Counted from the stretch's first letter, positions 1 to 10,606 are shown. The stretch is 64,000 bases of DNA from Cupriavidus sp. WKF15 (GCF_029278605.1 NZ_CP119572.1:620001-684000), one strand, 5' to 3'. Notes: generated from the sequence alone by a model not told the origin. Numbers and translations are program-made.

Positions 1-735
1 GACGAGCGGCATGTAGTCGCTCGCCTTCATCGCCTGGTCGTTGGCATACACCTGCCAGTTGTTCGTGCGGTTCTCCAGCGTGCCCAGTGGCCGGTTGGCG
101 TTGGTGGCGCTGATGGTATTGCGCACATCCTCAAGCGAGATGCCGTACTTGTTCAGCGCGGTCGGGTTCAGCTCAACGCGCACCGCCGGCAATGACGAGC
201 CGCCGATCGTCACCTGGCCGACGCCTTCCACCTGCGACAGCTTCTGCGAAAGGATGGTCGAGGCCGCGTCATAGAGCTGGCCGCGCGACATGGTCGGCGA
301 CGTCAGCGCGATGATCATGATCGGCGCGTCGGCCGGGTTCACCTTGCGATAGGTGGGGTTGTTCGGCAGGCTGGTCGGCAGCGTCGCGCGCGAGGCGTTG
401 ATGGCCGCCTGCACGTCGCGCGCGGCGCCGTCGATATCGCGCGACAGGTCGAACTGCAGTGTCACGCGGGTCGAGCCGAGCGAGCTGCTGGAGGTGATCT
501 CCGTCACGCCGGCAATGGTGCCCAGCGCGCGCTCCAGCGGCGTGGCCACCGTGGCAGCCATGGTCTCGGGGCTGGCACCGGGCAGCGAAGCCGATACCGA
601 GATGGTCGGGAAGTCCACCTGCGGCAGCGGCGACACCGGCAGCAGGCGCAGCGCCGCCAGCCCCGCCAGCAGGATGCCGATGGTGAGCAGCGCCGTCGCG
701 ACCGGCCGGTGGATGAAGGTGGCGGACAGGTTCAT
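1..735 (-). CDS. mdtC: RND multidrug efflux permease, MdtC-like (partial, runs off the left edge)
   Basis: Inner-membrane RND pump subunit that would use proton flow to export drugs through a tripartite complex. Only the N-terminal 245 or so residues lie in the window. They open with [17 protein letters not shown], the usual first membrane helix of the family, followed by the start of the periplasmic porter domain ([20 protein letters not shown] and later [12 protein letters not shown]). The start codon at 735-733 overlaps the stop of the upstream permease in an ATGA arrangement, so translation is probably coupled. Two consecutive, non-identical RND permeases are the hallmark of the MdtB/MdtC heteromeric pump. 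The exact substrate is unknown. Confidence 0.88.
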   Translation of the reverse strand, partial: MNLSATFIHRPVATALLTIGILLAGLAALRLLPVSPLPQVDFPTISVSASLPGASPETMAATVATPLERALGTIAGVTEITSSSSLGSTRVTLQFDLSRDIDGAARDVQAAINASRATLPTSLPNNPTYRKVNPADAPIMIIALTSPTMSRGQLYDAASTILSQKLSQVEGVGQVTIGGSSLPAVRVELNPTALNKYGISLEDVRNTISATNANRPLGTLENRTNNWQVYANDQAMKASDYMPLV

Positions 736-3700
736 CGCGGCCCCGCTGCCGACGCATCGCCTTCATCGCCGCCTTCTTCGGGGTCGCCGAAGCGGCGCTT
801 GCGCCAGTCCTTGAGGCGATAGGCGATGCGGTCGAAGGCCAGGTAGATCACCGGCGTGGTGAACAGCGTGAGCACCTGGCTGAGCAGCAGGCCGCCGACC
901 ATGGTCACGCCCAGCGGGCGGCGCAGTTCCGAGCCGATGCCGGTGCCGAGCATCATCGGCAGCGCCGCCAGCAGTGCCGCCATGGTGGTCATCAGGATCG
1001 GGCGGAAACGCAGCAGGCAAGCCTGGAAGATGGCCTCGCGCGGGGCCATGCCGCCTTCGCGCTCGGCCTCGAGCGCAAAGTCGATCATCATGATGGCGTT
1101 CTTCTTGACGATGCCGATCAGCAGGATGATGCCGATGATCGCGATGATGCCCAGGTCCTGCCCCGCGAGCAGCAGCGCCAGCAGCGCGCCGACGCCCGCC
1201 GACGGCAGCGTGGACAGGATGGTCACCGGGTGGATGGTGCTCTCATACAGCACGCCCAGCACGATGTACATCGTCACCACCGCGGCCAGGATCAGCCACA
1301 GCGTGTTCGACAGCGACGCGCGGAACGCCAGCGCGGCGCCCTGGAACTCGGTCTGCATCGAGATCGGCAGGCCCAGTTCCTGTTCGACCTCGCTGATCTT
1401 GTCGACCGCGGCGCCCAGCGATTCGCCCGGGGCCAGGTTGAACGAGATGGTCGCGGCCGGGAACTGGCCCTGGTGGTTGATGACGAGCGGGCCGGTGCGC
1501 TCGCTGATGCGCGCAAACGCGCCCAGCGGCACCTGTCCGCCGGACGAAGAGGGCAGGCGCAGCTCCGCGAGCGACTGCGGGTCCTTGCGGAACTCGGGCA
1601 TGGTTTCGAGCACCACGCGGTACTGGCTCGACTGCGTGAAGATGGTCGACACCAGGCGCTGGCCGAAGGCGCTGTACAGCGCGCTGTCGATCACCGCGGT
1701 GGTGATGCCGAAACGCGCGGCCGCATCGCGGTCGATGTCGACATAGGCGCGCAGGCCGTTGTTCTGCTGGTCGCTGACCACGTCGCGCAGTTCGGGCTCC
1801 TGGCGCAGGCGCTCGACCAGCCGCGGCACCCAGGTTGCCAGGTTCTGCGGATCGGGATCTTCCACCGTGAACTGGTATTGCGTGCGCGACACGCGGTCTT
1901 CGATCGTCAGGTCCTGCACCGGCTGCGTGTACAGCGAGATGCCGCCAAGCTTTTCCACCGCGTGCTGCAGCCGCTGCGTGACCACGTCGATCGGATCGCG
2001 CTCGCCCTTGGGCTTGAGGTTGATCAGCATGCGCCCGGCGTTGAGCGTGGTGTTGGAGCCGTCCACGCCGATGAACGAGGACACGCTGGCCACCGCCGGG
2101 TCTTGCGCCACGACCTTGGCCGCGGCCTGCTGCTTGAGGCCCATGGCCTGGAACGACGTGGTTTGCGCGGCCTCGGTGATGCCCTGGATCAGGCCGGTGT
2201 CCTGGACCGGGAAGAAGCCCTTGGGCACCAGCAGATACAGCAGCCCGGTCAGCACCAGCGTGGCGATGGCCACCACCAGCGTGGCCCTCTGGCGGTCGAG
2301 CACCCATTCGAGCGCGACGCCGTAGCGGTGGATCACGTTGTCGAAGAAGCGGCCGGTAGTCTTGTGGAAGCGCGACTGCTCTGCCTCGGGCACATGGCGC
2401 AGCAAGCGCGCGCACATCATCGGCGTGAGCGTCAGCGAGACCACGGCCGAGATCAGGATCGATACCGCCAGCGTAATGGCGAACTCGCGGAACAGGCGCC
2501 CGACCACATCGCCCATGAACAGCAGCGGGATCAGCACGGCCACCAGCGAGAACGTCAGCGAGATGATGGTGAAGCCGATCTGCTTGGAGCCCTTGAGCGC
2601 GGCTTCCATCGGGGAGTCGCCTTCCTCGATGTAGCGCATGATGTTCTCGATCATGACGATGGCGTCATCGACCACGAAGCCGGTGGCGATGGTCAGCGCC
2701 ATCAGCGTCAGGTTGTTGATCGAGAAGCCGGCGAGATACATCACGCCGAACGTGCCGACCAGCGACAGCGGCACGGCCACGCCGGGGATCACCGTGGCCG
2801 AGACATTGCGCAGGAACACGAAGATGACCATCACCACCAGCGCAATGGCCAGGAACAACTCGAATTCCACGTCGTGCACCGACGCGCGGATGGTGGTGGT
2901 GCGGTCCGTCATGAGCTGCACGTGCACCGAGGCCGGCAGCGCGACCTGCAGCTGCGGCAGCAGCGACTTGATGCGGTCCACCACCTCGATCACGTTGGCG
3001 CCGGGCTGGCGCTGGATATTGAGGATGATGGCGGGGTTGGCATTGGCCCAGGCGGCCAGGCGGCTGTTCTCGGGGCCGTCGACGATCTCGGCCACGTCGG
3101 TGATGCGGATCGGCGCGCCGTTCTGGTAGCCGATGATGATCTGCTTGTACTCGTCGGCCGAACGCAGCTGGTCGTTGGCGTCGATGGTCGACGCGCGCGC
3201 CGGGCCGTCGAAGCTGCCCTTGGCGCCGTTCACGTTGGCCGCGCCGATGGCGGTGCGCAGGTCGTCGATCGACATGCCGAGCGACGCCAGCGCGGCCGGG
3301 TTGGCCTGGATGCGCACCGCGGGGCGCTGGCCGCCGCTGATGGTGACCAGGCCCACGCCCTGGATCTGCGAGATCTTGGCCGCCACGCGCGTGTCCACCA
3401 TGTCCTGCAGCTTGGGCAGCGGCAGCGTGTCCGAAGTCATGGCAATCGTCATGATCGGCGCGTCGGCCGGGTTGACCTTGCTGTAGACCGGCGGCATCGG
3501 CAGGTCGGACGGCAGCAGGTTGCTGCCGGCATTGATGGCCGCCTGCACCTCCTGCTCGGCCACATCGAGCGGCAGGCTCAGCTCGAACTGCAGCGTGATC
3601 ACCGACGCGCCGCCCGACGAGGACGACGACATCTGCTTGAGCCCCGGCATCTGGCCGAACTGGCGCTCGAGCGGCGCGGTGATCGACGAGGTCATCACGT

Positions 3701-3869
3701 CGGGGCTGGCGCCCGGATACAGCGTGGTGACCTGGATGGTGGGGTAGTCCACCTCGGGCAGCGCGGACAGCGGCAGCAGCCGGTAGGCCACCAGCCCCGA
3801 GAGCAGGATGGCCAGCATCAGCAGCGCCGTGGCTACCGGGCGCTCGATGAAGAGGCGAGACGGGTTCAT
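732..3869 (-). CDS. mdtB: RND multidrug efflux permease, MdtB-like
   Basis: Full-length (1045 aa) RND inner-membrane transporter, normal for the family. It begins [17 protein letters not shown] and has two periplasmic porter regions. The helix-4 proton-relay segment contains the paired aspartates in [12 protein letters not shown] (about residue 405). The second half carries [19 protein letters not shown] (about residue 960), the matching helix-10 region with its conserved lysine. It lies 9 bases downstream of the membrane-fusion gene and overlaps the next permease by 4 bases, so the three form one operon. It should assemble with the second permease, the fusion protein and an outer-membrane channel not seen here. 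Confidence 0.93.
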   Translation of the reverse strand: MNPSRLFIERPVATALLMLAILLSGLVAYRLLPLSALPEVDYPTIQVTTLYPGASPDVMTSSITAPLERQFGQMPGLKQMSSSSSGGASVITLQFELSLPLDVAEQEVQAAINAGSNLLPSDLPMPPVYSKVNPADAPIMTIAMTSDTLPLPKLQDMVDTRVAAKISQIQGVGLVTISGGQRPAVRIQANPAALASLGMSIDDLRTAIGAANVNGAKGSFDGPARASTIDANDQLRSADEYKQIIIGYQNGAPIRITDVAEIVDGPENSRLAAWANANPAIILNIQRQPGANVIEVVDRIKSLLPQLQVALPASVHVQLMTDRTTTIRASVHDVEFELFLAIALVVMVIFVFLRNVSATVIPGVAVPLSLVGTFGVMYLAGFSINNLTLMALTIATGFVVDDAIVMIENIMRYIEEGDSPMEAALKGSKQIGFTIISLTFSLVAVLIPLLFMGDVVGRLFREFAITLAVSILISAVVSLTLTPMMCARLLRHVPEAEQSRFHKTTGRFFDNVIHRYGVALEWVLDRQRATLVVAIATLVLTGLLYLLVPKGFFPVQDTGLIQGITEAAQTTSFQAMGLKQQAAAKVVAQDPAVASVSSFIGVDGSNTTLNAGRMLINLKPKGERDPIDVVTQRLQHAVEKLGGISLYTQPVQDLTIEDRVSRTQYQFTVEDPDPQNLATWVPRLVERLRQEPELRDVVSDQQNNGLRAYVDIDRDAAARFGITTAVIDSALYSAFGQRLVSTIFTQSSQYRVVLETMPEFRKDPQSLAELRLPSSSGGQVPLGAFARISERTGPLVINHQGQFPAATISFNLAPGESLGAAVDKISEVEQELGLPISMQTEFQGAALAFRASLSNTLWLILAAVVTMYIVLGVLYESTIHPVTILSTLPSAGVGALLALLLAGQDLGIIAIIGIILLIGIVKKNAIMMIDFALEAEREGGMAPREAIFQACLLRFRPILMTTMAALLAALPMMLGTGIGSELRRPLGVTMVGGLLLSQVLTLFTTPVIYLAFDRIAYRLKDWRKRRFGDPEEGGDEGDASAAGPR

Positions 3870-3878
3870 GCGGATTCC

Positions 3879-5336
3879 TTACTGCTGGCGGCGCGGGGCG
3901 GGGGCTTCGGCCGCGGCGCCGCTGGCGCCGGCGCCGGCGCCTTCGCGCTGGCGGCGGTGTTCGCCTTGCGGCGCGCTGGCGCCGCCCTCGGCATGGGCGC
4001 CGCTGGCGCCACCCCAGCCGCTGCCGTCGCGGCGCCGGCCGCGCCCGCGCGGCTGGCTGGCGGGCACCAGCTGGGCCGCGCGTGCCGCCGGGTCTACGGC
4101 TTCCACGGTCATGCCTTCCTTGAGCCGGTCGGCGCCATCGACCACCACGCGCTGGCCGGGCTCCACGCCCTTGAGCACGGCGATGCGGGTGCCGTCGCCG
4201 GGGCCGAGCGTGACCACCTGCACCTTGACCTTGCTGCTGTCGTCGACCACGTAGACGAAGGTGCCTTGCTGGCCGCGCTGGACGGCGGCCACCGGGATGA
4301 CCGTGGCGTCCTTCAGCGTGTCGATGCGCGTGCGCACATTGACGAACTGGTTCGGGAACAGCATGCCGTCGGCGTTGGGGAAGATCGCCTTGAGCTTGAC
4401 CGTGCCGGTGGTGGTGTCGATCTGGTTGTCGGTGGTCAGCAGCGCGCCGTCGCCAAGCTGGTTGCGCATCTGGCGGTCCCAAGCCTGCACCGGCATCTTT
4501 TCGCCCGTATTGAGCTTCTTCAGCACGGCGGGCAGGTTGTCTTCGGGGATGGTGTAGAGCACGGCAATCGGCTGGATCTGCGTGATCAGCGCAATGCCGT
4601 TGGTGTCGGACGTATTGACGATATTGCCCGGGTCGACCTGGCGCAGGCCGATGCGGCCCGACACCGGCGCCACGATCCTGGTGTAGCCCAGCTGCAGCCG
4701 CGCGTTGTCCACATTGCCCTGGTCGGTCTTGACCACGCCATCATACTGGCGCACCAGCGCGTCCTGCGTATCGACTTGCTGGCTGGAGATCGAATCCTGC
4801 TGCAGCAGGGTCCGGTAGCGCTTCTGGTCGAGCCGCGCGTTCTGCAGCAGCGCCTGGTCGCGCGCCAGCTGGCCGACGGCCTGGTCCAGCGCGGCCTGGA
4901 ACGGGCGCGGGTCGATCTCGGCCAGCACGTCGCCGGCCTTGACCATCTGGCCCTCCTTGAACAGCACCTTGAGCAGCGGGCCCGACACCTGGGCGCGCAC
5001 GGTGACGTTGGACACCGGCGTGACGTTGCCCAGGCCGTTCAGGACCACGTCCATGTCGCGCTGCGCGACCGTGGACACCACCACCGGCGAGCGCGGCGCG
5101 CCGGGGCCACCGGGGCCGCCGCGCCCGGGGGCGCCCGGACCGCTGGCACCGCCACCGGGACCGCGGGCCGCCTGCACGTCCGGCTTGGCGCCGCGGTGGC
5201 TGTACCAGTACCAGCCGCCTCCTGCAAGCAGCACGACGAGGGCCCCCGCAATCAGCTTGCGGCGCGGGGAGCGGGCGGGTCCCTGAGGAGGGCGGGACGG
5301 CGGGTTGGGTGGTTGGCCTTGTTCGGGGTTGGACAT
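3879..5336 (-). CDS. mdtA: RND efflux periplasmic adaptor (membrane fusion protein), MdtA-like
   Basis: Adaptor (485 aa) linking the RND pump to an outer-membrane channel. A basic N-terminus (ARSPRRKL) precedes one membrane anchor, IAGALVVLLAGGGWYW (about residues 29-45). A Gly/Pro-rich linker, lipoyl/barrel-sandwich segments (VRAQVSGPLLKVLFKEGQMVKAGDVLAEID), a coiled-coil hairpin and the beta-barrel follow. The C-terminal 70 residues are a low-complexity Arg/Gly/Ala tail, longer than in E. coli MdtA (about 415 aa). The start is supported by an AGGA motif about 7 bases upstream. It is the first gene of the mdtABC-like operon and is divergent from the two-component regulator, which may control it. 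Confidence 0.92.
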   Translation of the reverse strand: MSNPEQGQPPNPPSRPPQGPARSPRRKLIAGALVVLLAGGGWYWYSHRGAKPDVQAARGPGGGASGPGAPGRGGPGGPGAPRSPVVVSTVAQRDMDVVLNGLGNVTPVSNVTVRAQVSGPLLKVLFKEGQMVKAGDVLAEIDPRPFQAALDQAVGQLARDQALLQNARLDQKRYRTLLQQDSISSQQVDTQDALVRQYDGVVKTDQGNVDNARLQLGYTRIVAPVSGRIGLRQVDPGNIVNTSDTNGIALITQIQPIAVLYTIPEDNLPAVLKKLNTGEKMPVQAWDRQMRNQLGDGALLTTDNQIDTTTGTVKLKAIFPNADGMLFPNQFVNVRTRIDTLKDATVIPVAAVQRGQQGTFVYVVDDSSKVKVQVVTLGPGDGTRIAVLKGVEPGQRVVVDGADRLKEGMTVEAVDPAARAAQLVPASQPRGRGRRRDGSGWGGASGAHAEGGASAPQGEHRRQREGAGAGASGAAAEAPAPRRQQ

Positions 5337-5660
5337 GTCCGGAATCCTGGGAGCGGCGCGGTTTGCGCCGGCGTTCTTCGCGCGGTCTCGGGCGCGGCGA
5401 TGCTTCAGTATGCCGCATCAGGTGCGGCACTAGCCCCATCTGGCGTGGGGTTCTGCCCTAGCGGGCAGCGGCCTGTGGGTTTGGCCGGGCAGCGCAAGGG
5501 CATGCCATGGCGCAAGGATAATGTGAGACGCCGGATGCACGTGTTTCCGCGGGGCGCCGGTTTATTACAGAGGATTACCAGCGCCGCCCGTGTAACCTCC
5601 GGAAACAAAGCCGCCAGCCAGATCCGGCAGCAGAGCGGCCAGCCTGACTATCATGTGCCT
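5337..5660. promoter_or_regulatory. Divergent intergenic region between the efflux operon and the two-component system
   Basis: These 324 bases separate mdtA (minus strand) from the response-regulator gene (plus strand) and must hold both promoters. I see no convincing -35/-10 pair or regulator box that I would place exactly, and no small gene. Confidence 0.5.
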
Positions 5661-6392
5661 ATGCGAACGAACCAGCCCACCCAGATCCTTGTCGTCGACG
5701 ACGACCCTGAACTGCGCGATCTGCTGCGCGAGTACCTGACCCAGCAAGGCTTTGCCGTTTCCGTGCTGCACGACGGCGACGGCCTGCAGGCACGCCTGGA
5801 GCGCGAGCGTCCGGCGCTGATCGTGCTGGACCTGATGATGCCCAAGGTCGATGGCCTGACGGCGCTGCGCAACCTGCGTGCGAAGAACGACGATATCCCG
5901 GTGATCCTGCTGACCGCGCGCAGCGACGAGATCGACCGCATCGTCGGCCTGGAGATCGGGGCCGACGATTATCTCGGCAAGCCATTTTCGCCGCGCGAGC
6001 TGCTGGCGCGCATCAATGCCGTGCTGCGCCGCAAGCTGGCGCGCCCCGCGGCCGCGCCCGAAGACCGCGAAGCGGTCGCGTTCGGGCCGTTCCGCGTGAA
6101 TTTCCGCCAGCGCTCGCTGCAGCGCGCGGACCAGGTGCTGTCGATCAGCGACACCGAGTTCGCGCTGCTCAAGCTGCTGCTGATGCATCCGCTAGAGGTG
6201 CTGTCGCGCGAGCGCATTGTCGAGCTGATGTATGGCACCGCCAGCGGCATCAGCGACCGTGGCATCGACGTGCAGATCTGGCGCCTGCGCCGGCTGCTCG
6301 ACGAAGACGCGCAGCGTCCGCGCTACATCCAGACCGTGCGTGGGCGCGGCTACACGTTCGTGCCCGACGAAGCCGAAGATATTCCGCAGTGA
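5661..6392 (+). CDS. OmpR-family response regulator
   Basis: Two-component DNA-binding regulator of 243 aa. The receiver domain starts ILVVDDDPELRDLL. The phosphorylated aspartate lies in LIVLDLMMP (about residue 55), with the switch threonine in ILLTARS and the lysine in GKPFSPREL. The C-terminal winged helix (about residues 140-235) ends in QTVRGRGYTFVP, typical of OmpR/PhoB proteins. It is followed after about 57 bases by its histidine kinase and is divergent from the mdtABC-like operon, which is a reasonable but unproven target. The start at 5661 gives the normal family N-terminus; an ATG at 5653 is out of frame. Confidence 0.92.
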   Translation: MRTNQPTQILVVDDDPELRDLLREYLTQQGFAVSVLHDGDGLQARLERERPALIVLDLMMPKVDGLTALRNLRAKNDDIPVILLTARSDEIDRIVGLEIGADDYLGKPFSPRELLARINAVLRRKLARPAAAPEDREAVAFGPFRVNFRQRSLQRADQVLSISDTEFALLKLLLMHPLEVLSRERIVELMYGTASGISDRGIDVQIWRLRRLLDEDAQRPRYIQTVRGRGYTFVPDEAEDIPQ

Positions 6393-6449
6393 CGCCCATG
6401 CCGCCCGGGCTGTCCGTCTGACGGCAGGGTGGCAACGACGAGTCCCGAC

Positions 6450-7718
6450 ATGAAGTTGCGTATCGATACCCTGTTCGGCCGCATGGCGCTGCTGATTGCC
6501 GCCGTGCTGGTGATCAGCCATTTCTCCTGGCTGGCCATCCTGCGGATGGACCGGCGCCAGCAGCAGGTGGACTACTCGGTCGAGCAGATGCTGTTCCAGT
6601 TCGCCAGCATCCAGCGGGCGCTCGATGCGCGTCCGCCCGTGCCGCTGCCGAGCCTGGTCGAGGTGGCCAGCGCGGCCAGTGCCGAAGAACACACCATCGT
6701 GCCCAAGGGCCGCTCGCGGCGGCTGGTGGAGCAGTTCATCACGCGCCTGCCGCAAGGCACGCAGATCCGTATCGAGGACGAGGCCACGCCGCGGCTCTGG
6801 ATCAAGCTGCCGACGCGCGCCGACTGGATCGCGATGCCGATCCTGTGGGTCCACAATCCGCCCCCCGACAACCGGCTGGTGCCGGGCGTGATGCTGGTGG
6901 TGGGGGTGGCCATCATCTTTGCCTTGCTGATCGCGTGGCAGATCCAGCGGCCGGTGCGCGACATGGCCGCGGCCGCCGAGCAACTGTCGCGGCAGCAGCC
7001 GGTGGCGCCGCTGCGCGAACGCGGCCCGCATGAGCTGCGCCAGCTGATCGAGCGTTTCAACCGCATGGTGGCGGATCTGACGCGCATCGACCAGGAGCGA
7101 AACACCATGCTGGCCGGCATTGCGCACGATTTGAAGACGCCGCTGGCGCGGCTGCGCCTGCGCGCCGAGATGCTGTCGGACCCCAAGGCCGCGGCGGGCG
7201 TGACGCGCGATGTCGACTCCATGGCGGCCATCGTCGAGCAGTTCCTGAGTTTTGCGCAAACCAGCGAGCCCACCGCGCGGCCGGTGTCGGTGGACCGCCG
7301 CGTCAATGAGCTGGCCGCCTCGCTCGCGGAGCAGGAGCGGCAGGTGGTGTTGTCGCTTGGCGCGGGCGATGGATTCCGCATGATCGCCACGCAGCTGGAC
7401 CGGATCATCGGCAACCTGGTCGACAATGCCTACGTCTACGGCAAACCGCCGGTGTGCATCGCGACTACGCGCACGGCGGATGGCTACCTGCTGGTGGTTG
7501 AAGACCAGGGCGCGGGGATTCCCGAGGCGGACAAGGAACGCGTCACGCTGCCGTTCGTGCGGCTGGATCCGGCGCGCGGCGGCAATGCGCATTCGGGGTT
7601 GGGGCTGGCGATTGTGGATCGGCTGGTGCGGCAGGCTGGGGGCAAGCTCAACCTGGTGAATGCGGATCAGGGTGGGTTTCGGGTTGAGATGTTGTTTGGG
7701 GGGGCGGTGGGGGCGTAG
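6450..7718 (+). CDS. EnvZ-like sensor histidine kinase
   Basis: Membrane sensor kinase of about 422 aa. It has an N-terminal membrane helix (MALLIAAVLVISHFSWLAIL), a periplasmic segment of about 110 residues, a second helix (VMLVVGVAIIFALLIAW) and a HAMP domain. The phosphoacceptor helix is GIAHDLKTPLARLRLRAEM, with the active histidine about residue 228. The ATPase boxes N (NLVDNAYVYG), G1 (EDQGAGIP), F (LPFVRLD) and G2 (SGLGLAIV) are all present. It is cotranscribed with the response regulator upstream. A GTG at 6429 would add seven residues; I prefer the ATG at 6450 because it begins the usual MKLRIDTLF start. Confidence 0.9.
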   Translation: MKLRIDTLFGRMALLIAAVLVISHFSWLAILRMDRRQQQVDYSVEQMLFQFASIQRALDARPPVPLPSLVEVASAASAEEHTIVPKGRSRRLVEQFITRLPQGTQIRIEDEATPRLWIKLPTRADWIAMPILWVHNPPPDNRLVPGVMLVVGVAIIFALLIAWQIQRPVRDMAAAAEQLSRQQPVAPLRERGPHELRQLIERFNRMVADLTRIDQERNTMLAGIAHDLKTPLARLRLRAEMLSDPKAAAGVTRDVDSMAAIVEQFLSFAQTSEPTARPVSVDRRVNELAASLAEQERQVVLSLGAGDGFRMIATQLDRIIGNLVDNAYVYGKPPVCIATTRTADGYLLVVEDQGAGIPEADKERVTLPFVRLDPARGGNAHSGLGLAIVDRLVRQAGGKLNLVNADQGGFRVEMLFGGAVGA

Positions 7719-7727
7719 GGATTTGGT

Positions 7728-7820
7728 GGTCGTCGTGCTTGGCAGGCGCTGCTGTTTCGCCGGCGTAGCCGGCGACTTACTCTTTTGTCCGAGCGACAAA
7801 AGTAAGCAGAAAAGCGCGTC
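7728..7820 (+). repeat. Dispersed intergenic repeat with two hairpins (copy 1)
   Basis: It begins 10 bases after the histidine-kinase stop. It contains a GC palindrome (CGCCGGCGTAGCCGGCG) followed by CTTTTGTC-CGAGC-GACAAAAG, two adjacent stem-loops. A closely matching copy in inverse orientation lies at 57332-57420, again just 3' of a gene. It probably acts as a transcription end or mRNA 3' structure of REP type. The rest of the gap to plsY (7821-8116) shows no gene I can support. Confidence 0.75.
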
Positions 7821-8116
7821 GCCTGGCGGCTGGCCATCAACGATGCGCTCCTTGTGTTCAAGCGGCTTTGGTCTCGCAAAACGTGGTTGCCCGTTCGACC
7901 CTGCTACGCATAGTGAGTCAGAACCAGTGCCTCCGATAACCGGCTTTAGTACGATCCCCATGTAGGGCGGTGGCCGCCTGCTAACACCGGTATCGCATCA
8001 TCGCCTTCGGCTGCGGCGCGGCGCACTAGTGGGCAGGGCACCTGTCATCAACGTCGCGGGCGCGCGCGCTTCTCTTATTGGTTTTTCTGCTCGTCCGCGC
8101 GCGTGCCGCGCTGCAT

Positions 8117-8725
8117 TTAGACCTTCTTCTTCTCGCCGATGCGGCTTTCCTTGCCGGCGAGCAGCTTGGCGATATTCTGGCGGTGGCGCGCGATCAGCAG
8201 GATGGCGATCACCAGGATGGCGCCGGCCATGGCGTCGATGCCATCCATGAGCACATGGAAGAAGGGCGCGAAAATCGCCGCGACCAGCGCGGCTAGCGAC
8301 GAGTAGCGGAAGAAGAACGCGATGATCAGCCAGGTGGCCAGCGTGGCCAGGCCCAGGATCGGGTCGATGGCCAGCAGGATGCCCGCCGCCGTGGCAACGC
8401 CCTTGCCGCCGGCAAAGCGGTGGAACACCGGGAACAGGTGGCCGAGGAACACGGCCAGCGCCACCATCGCCAGGCCGTTGTCATCGACGCCGTAGGCGGG
8501 CCCGAAGCGGGTTGCCAGCCACACCGCCAGCCAGCCCTTGAGCGCGTCGCCGAGCAGCGTGAAGATGGCCGCCTTCTTGTTGCCCGTGCGCAGCACATTG
8601 GTCGCGCCCGGGTTGCCGGAGCCGTAGCTGTGCGGATCGGGCAGGCCCATGACCTTGCTGACGGCGACGGCAAAGGAAACCGACCCGATCAGGTAGGCGG
8701 CGAGAGCGAATAGCAGGTTGGCCAT
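8117..8725 (-). CDS. plsY: Acyl-phosphate:glycerol-3-phosphate acyltransferase PlsY
   Basis: Integral membrane enzyme (202 aa) that makes lysophosphatidic acid from acyl-phosphate, the first step of phospholipid synthesis. The conserved family motifs are present: [17 protein letters not shown] (about residues 33-49), [11 protein letters not shown] and [12 protein letters not shown] (about residues 105-115). Five hydrophobic stretches fit the known fold. The start at 8725 ([17 protein letters not shown]) is chosen because it gives the normal family N-terminus; an open frame extends further upstream but is not conserved in type. The next gene upstream is the broken ybaK, in the same direction. 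Confidence 0.95.
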   Translation of the reverse strand: MANLLFALAAYLIGSVSFAVAVSKVMGLPDPHSYGSGNPGATNVLRTGNKKAAIFTLLGDALKGWLAVWLATRFGPAYGVDDNGLAMVALAVFLGHLFPVFHRFAGGKGVATAAGILLAIDPILGLATLATWLIIAFFFRYSSLAALVAAIFAPFFHVLMDGIDAMAGAILVIAILLIARHRQNIAKLLAGKESRIGEKKKV

Positions 8726-8834
8726 GAGGGGATGCGCGGGCAGTGGCTGCCTTGTCTGGAATTGGCGGGATTGTAGCGCGGCGGCGGACTCATCACGACC
8801 GTGACTTCCCCAATACCGCCTGGACCGGGCCGCC

Positions 8835-9184
8835 TCAGTCAGGCAGCGCGCATTCCACGGGCCTGGCATCGACCAGCGCGGTCAGCAGCTTCGGATCCAG
8901 GCTGACCAGGTAGCCGCGCCGCCCGCCGTTGATATAGATCCGCTCCAGGTCCAGCACCGTCGCTTCCACGTACACGGGCATGCGCTTCTTCGTGCCGAAC
9001 GGCGAAGTGCCGCCGACCATGTAGCCGCTGTGCCGCTGCGCGACCTCGGGCTTGCACGGCTGCACGCTCTTGCAGCCGATCTGGCGCGCCAGGTTCTTGG
9101 TGGAAACGGAGCAGTCGCCGTGCATCAGCACCACCAGCGGCTGCGCGCGCTCGTCTTCCATGACCAGGGTCTTGACCACGTCAT
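8835..9184 (-). pseudogene. ybaK: 3' part of the host ybaK (aminoacyl-tRNA deacylase), cut by the island
   Basis: Encodes the C-terminal two-thirds of a YbaK/EbsC-type deacylase, which removes mischarged amino acids from tRNA. Visible residues run from DVVKTLVMEDERAQPLVV through HGDCSVSTKNLA and YMVGGTSPFGTKKRMPV to a normal end. The first 50 or so residues are missing; they are encoded at 55606-55753 across the island. An open frame extends into island DNA with a chance start at 9215, so a shortened product is conceivable, but it would lack the N-terminal part of the fold. The island carries a complete replacement at 14743-15231. Confidence 0.9.
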
Positions 9185-9196
9185 TACACGTTAGTT
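9179..9196. other. Left attachment site of the island
   Basis: The 6-base junction CGTCAT (9179-9184) is followed by the terminal arm TACACGTTAGTT (9185-9196). The arm is the inverted counterpart of AACTAATGTGTA at 55594-55605 (11 of 12 match). The outer side reads in frame as ybaK codons DVVKTL on the minus strand, which fixes the boundary to within a few bases. Confidence 0.8.
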
Positions 9197-9204
9197 TGGG
9201 GTTA

Positions 9205-9232
9205 TTGACATCCACATTCCATGGACTAGCTT
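9205..9232 (+). promoter_or_regulatory. Possible gin operon promoter inside the left end
   Basis: A perfect TTGACA lies at 9205-9210, with a poor -10 candidate TAGCTT at 9227-9232 (16-base spacer). It lies about 100 bases before ginA. The -10 match is weak, so this is only a candidate. Confidence 0.3.
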
Positions 9233-9331
9233 ATGGACGAAGGTCGTTAGTGGGTTGGCTATTTTTCTCGGCCACAGAGGGAAAGGTGCGGGCCGAGCCC
9301 ACGTGCTTGCGAACGGTTTCGAGGGGGATGC

Positions 9332-10606
9332 ATGGCAACGCTGGAACTCATTCGGTACGTCCCACGGCGGCTCCAGGGTGATGACAAGAAGCTGCGCTCT
9401 GCTGTCGGCGAGGTCGTCGAGACATTGCCGCAGATAGTCTGGGCAGATGGCACGCCATGGCGAGAGGCCAATCTGTGGGCATTAGAGCGTGCGCTGGGAA
9501 ACGGCAGGATAGACATCCAAACCGTTCGTTCGAATTTTGCTGGACTCCTTTGGTATGCGAGGTGGCTTGAGGAGTCCAAATGTGATTGGCGGCATTTTCC
9601 CAGAAGGCGGGCGGATCGGTGTCTTGATAGATTTAGAGGTGCACTAATTAAGGCGAGGAGGGAAGGCGTGCTTCGGCCATCAACAACTTCGCATTACATG
9701 GCCTCTGTGATTCAGTTTTACCGCTGGATTCTCGCCAATGCGTTAATCGATCCAGCAATAACGATGTGGAAGGATAAAAATATTCGAATTACCAAAGTAG
9801 ATCAATCTGGTTTCGAGCGATCGATTTCCGTCCAAAGCTCAGAATTAGCAATCCCAAACAGGAGAGTCGATAGACTGCTGCTCGAAGACGGACTTCTTCC
9901 GGTTAGCAGTGAGGAAAGAGATCGGATATTAATGATTGCCAGGAATTTTTGTAGTGATGAAATCTTTCTGATGCTTTCTCTTGGATTTTATACTGGAATG
10001 AGGATCGGCACTATCTGCGATCTTAAAATTTCCTCTTTGGACAGAGCCGTGCCTGATCCTTATTCTCAGGAAATTCACCTAATATCAGTGGGGCCAAATG
10101 CCGATCCTCCAGTTCACACCAAATTTGGCGTAAATGGACAGGTGCGAATTCCAAAGGTCCTTCTCGACGAAGTTCGTGCCTATGCGAGTAATACACACCG
10201 CCTTCATCGAGAGGCTTTGGCTCGAGCAGAGAACAAGGATCTTGTATTCCTGACCAAATATGGTAACCGCTATGCAAGGTTTGGGGCTAATTCCGGTAAT
10301 GCCATCAATGTGGAGATGAATCGACTGCGGCAGATCGGTGTGAAGAATGGGGTGAGTTGTTTGGGCGACTTCAATTTCCACCAATCGCGCTGTAGCTTCG
10401 CGACAGCGCTTGCGGAAATCGCAATGAATGTTGGTGGTGAGATAATTGCCATTTCATTTATAAAAGAGGCGTTACTTCATGCTAATGAATCTACATCGCT
10501 AAAATATATTAGATTTCTTAAAGAGAACTCCATTAGGGTGAAGATGGGGAATGCGTTCGCTTTGCAGTTCACAGGCATCATTCGAAAACGCAGTCATGAA
10601 AAGTAA
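9332..10606 (+). CDS. ginA: Tyrosine recombinase, first gene of the gin operon
   Basis: Site-specific recombinase of 424 aa. The C-terminal catalytic domain shows the first arginine in YTGMRIGTICDL (about residue 224), the His-x-x-Arg box as FHQSRCSFATAL (about residues 350-353) and the nucleophile tyrosine in STSLKYIRF (about residue 392). The N-terminal half should be the arm- or core-binding domain (QFYRWILANALIDPA). A GAGGGGG ribosome site sits 4 bases before the start. It overlaps the next recombinase by 11 bases. Its low GC differs from the neighbouring chromosome. The gene symbol follows the GInt nomenclature by gene order, not by direct sequence comparison. Confidence 0.85.
   Translation: MATLELIRYVPRRLQGDDKKLRSAVGEVVETLPQIVWADGTPWREANLWALERALGNGRIDIQTVRSNFAGLLWYARWLEESKCDWRHFPRRRADRCLDRFRGALIKARREGVLRPSTTSHYMASVIQFYRWILANALIDPAITMWKDKNIRITKVDQSGFERSISVQSSELAIPNRRVDRLLLEDGLLPVSSEERDRILMIARNFCSDEIFLMLSLGFYTGMRIGTICDLKISSLDRAVPDPYSQEIHLISVGPNADPPVHTKFGVNGQVRIPKVLLDEVRAYASNTHRLHREALARAENKDLVFLTKYGNRYARFGANSGNAINVEMNRLRQIGVKNGVSCLGDFNFHQSRCSFATALAEIAMNVGGEIIAISFIKEALLHANESTSLKYIRFLKENSIRVKMGNAFALQFTGIIRKRSHEK

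Noticed and set aside
1230..6392. A 1720-codon open frame on the plus strand
   Set aside because: Only its last part (5661-6392) is the response regulator. The remainder is the antisense frame of the mdtABC-like genes, with low-complexity His/Arg/Gln text typical of high-GC shadow frames.
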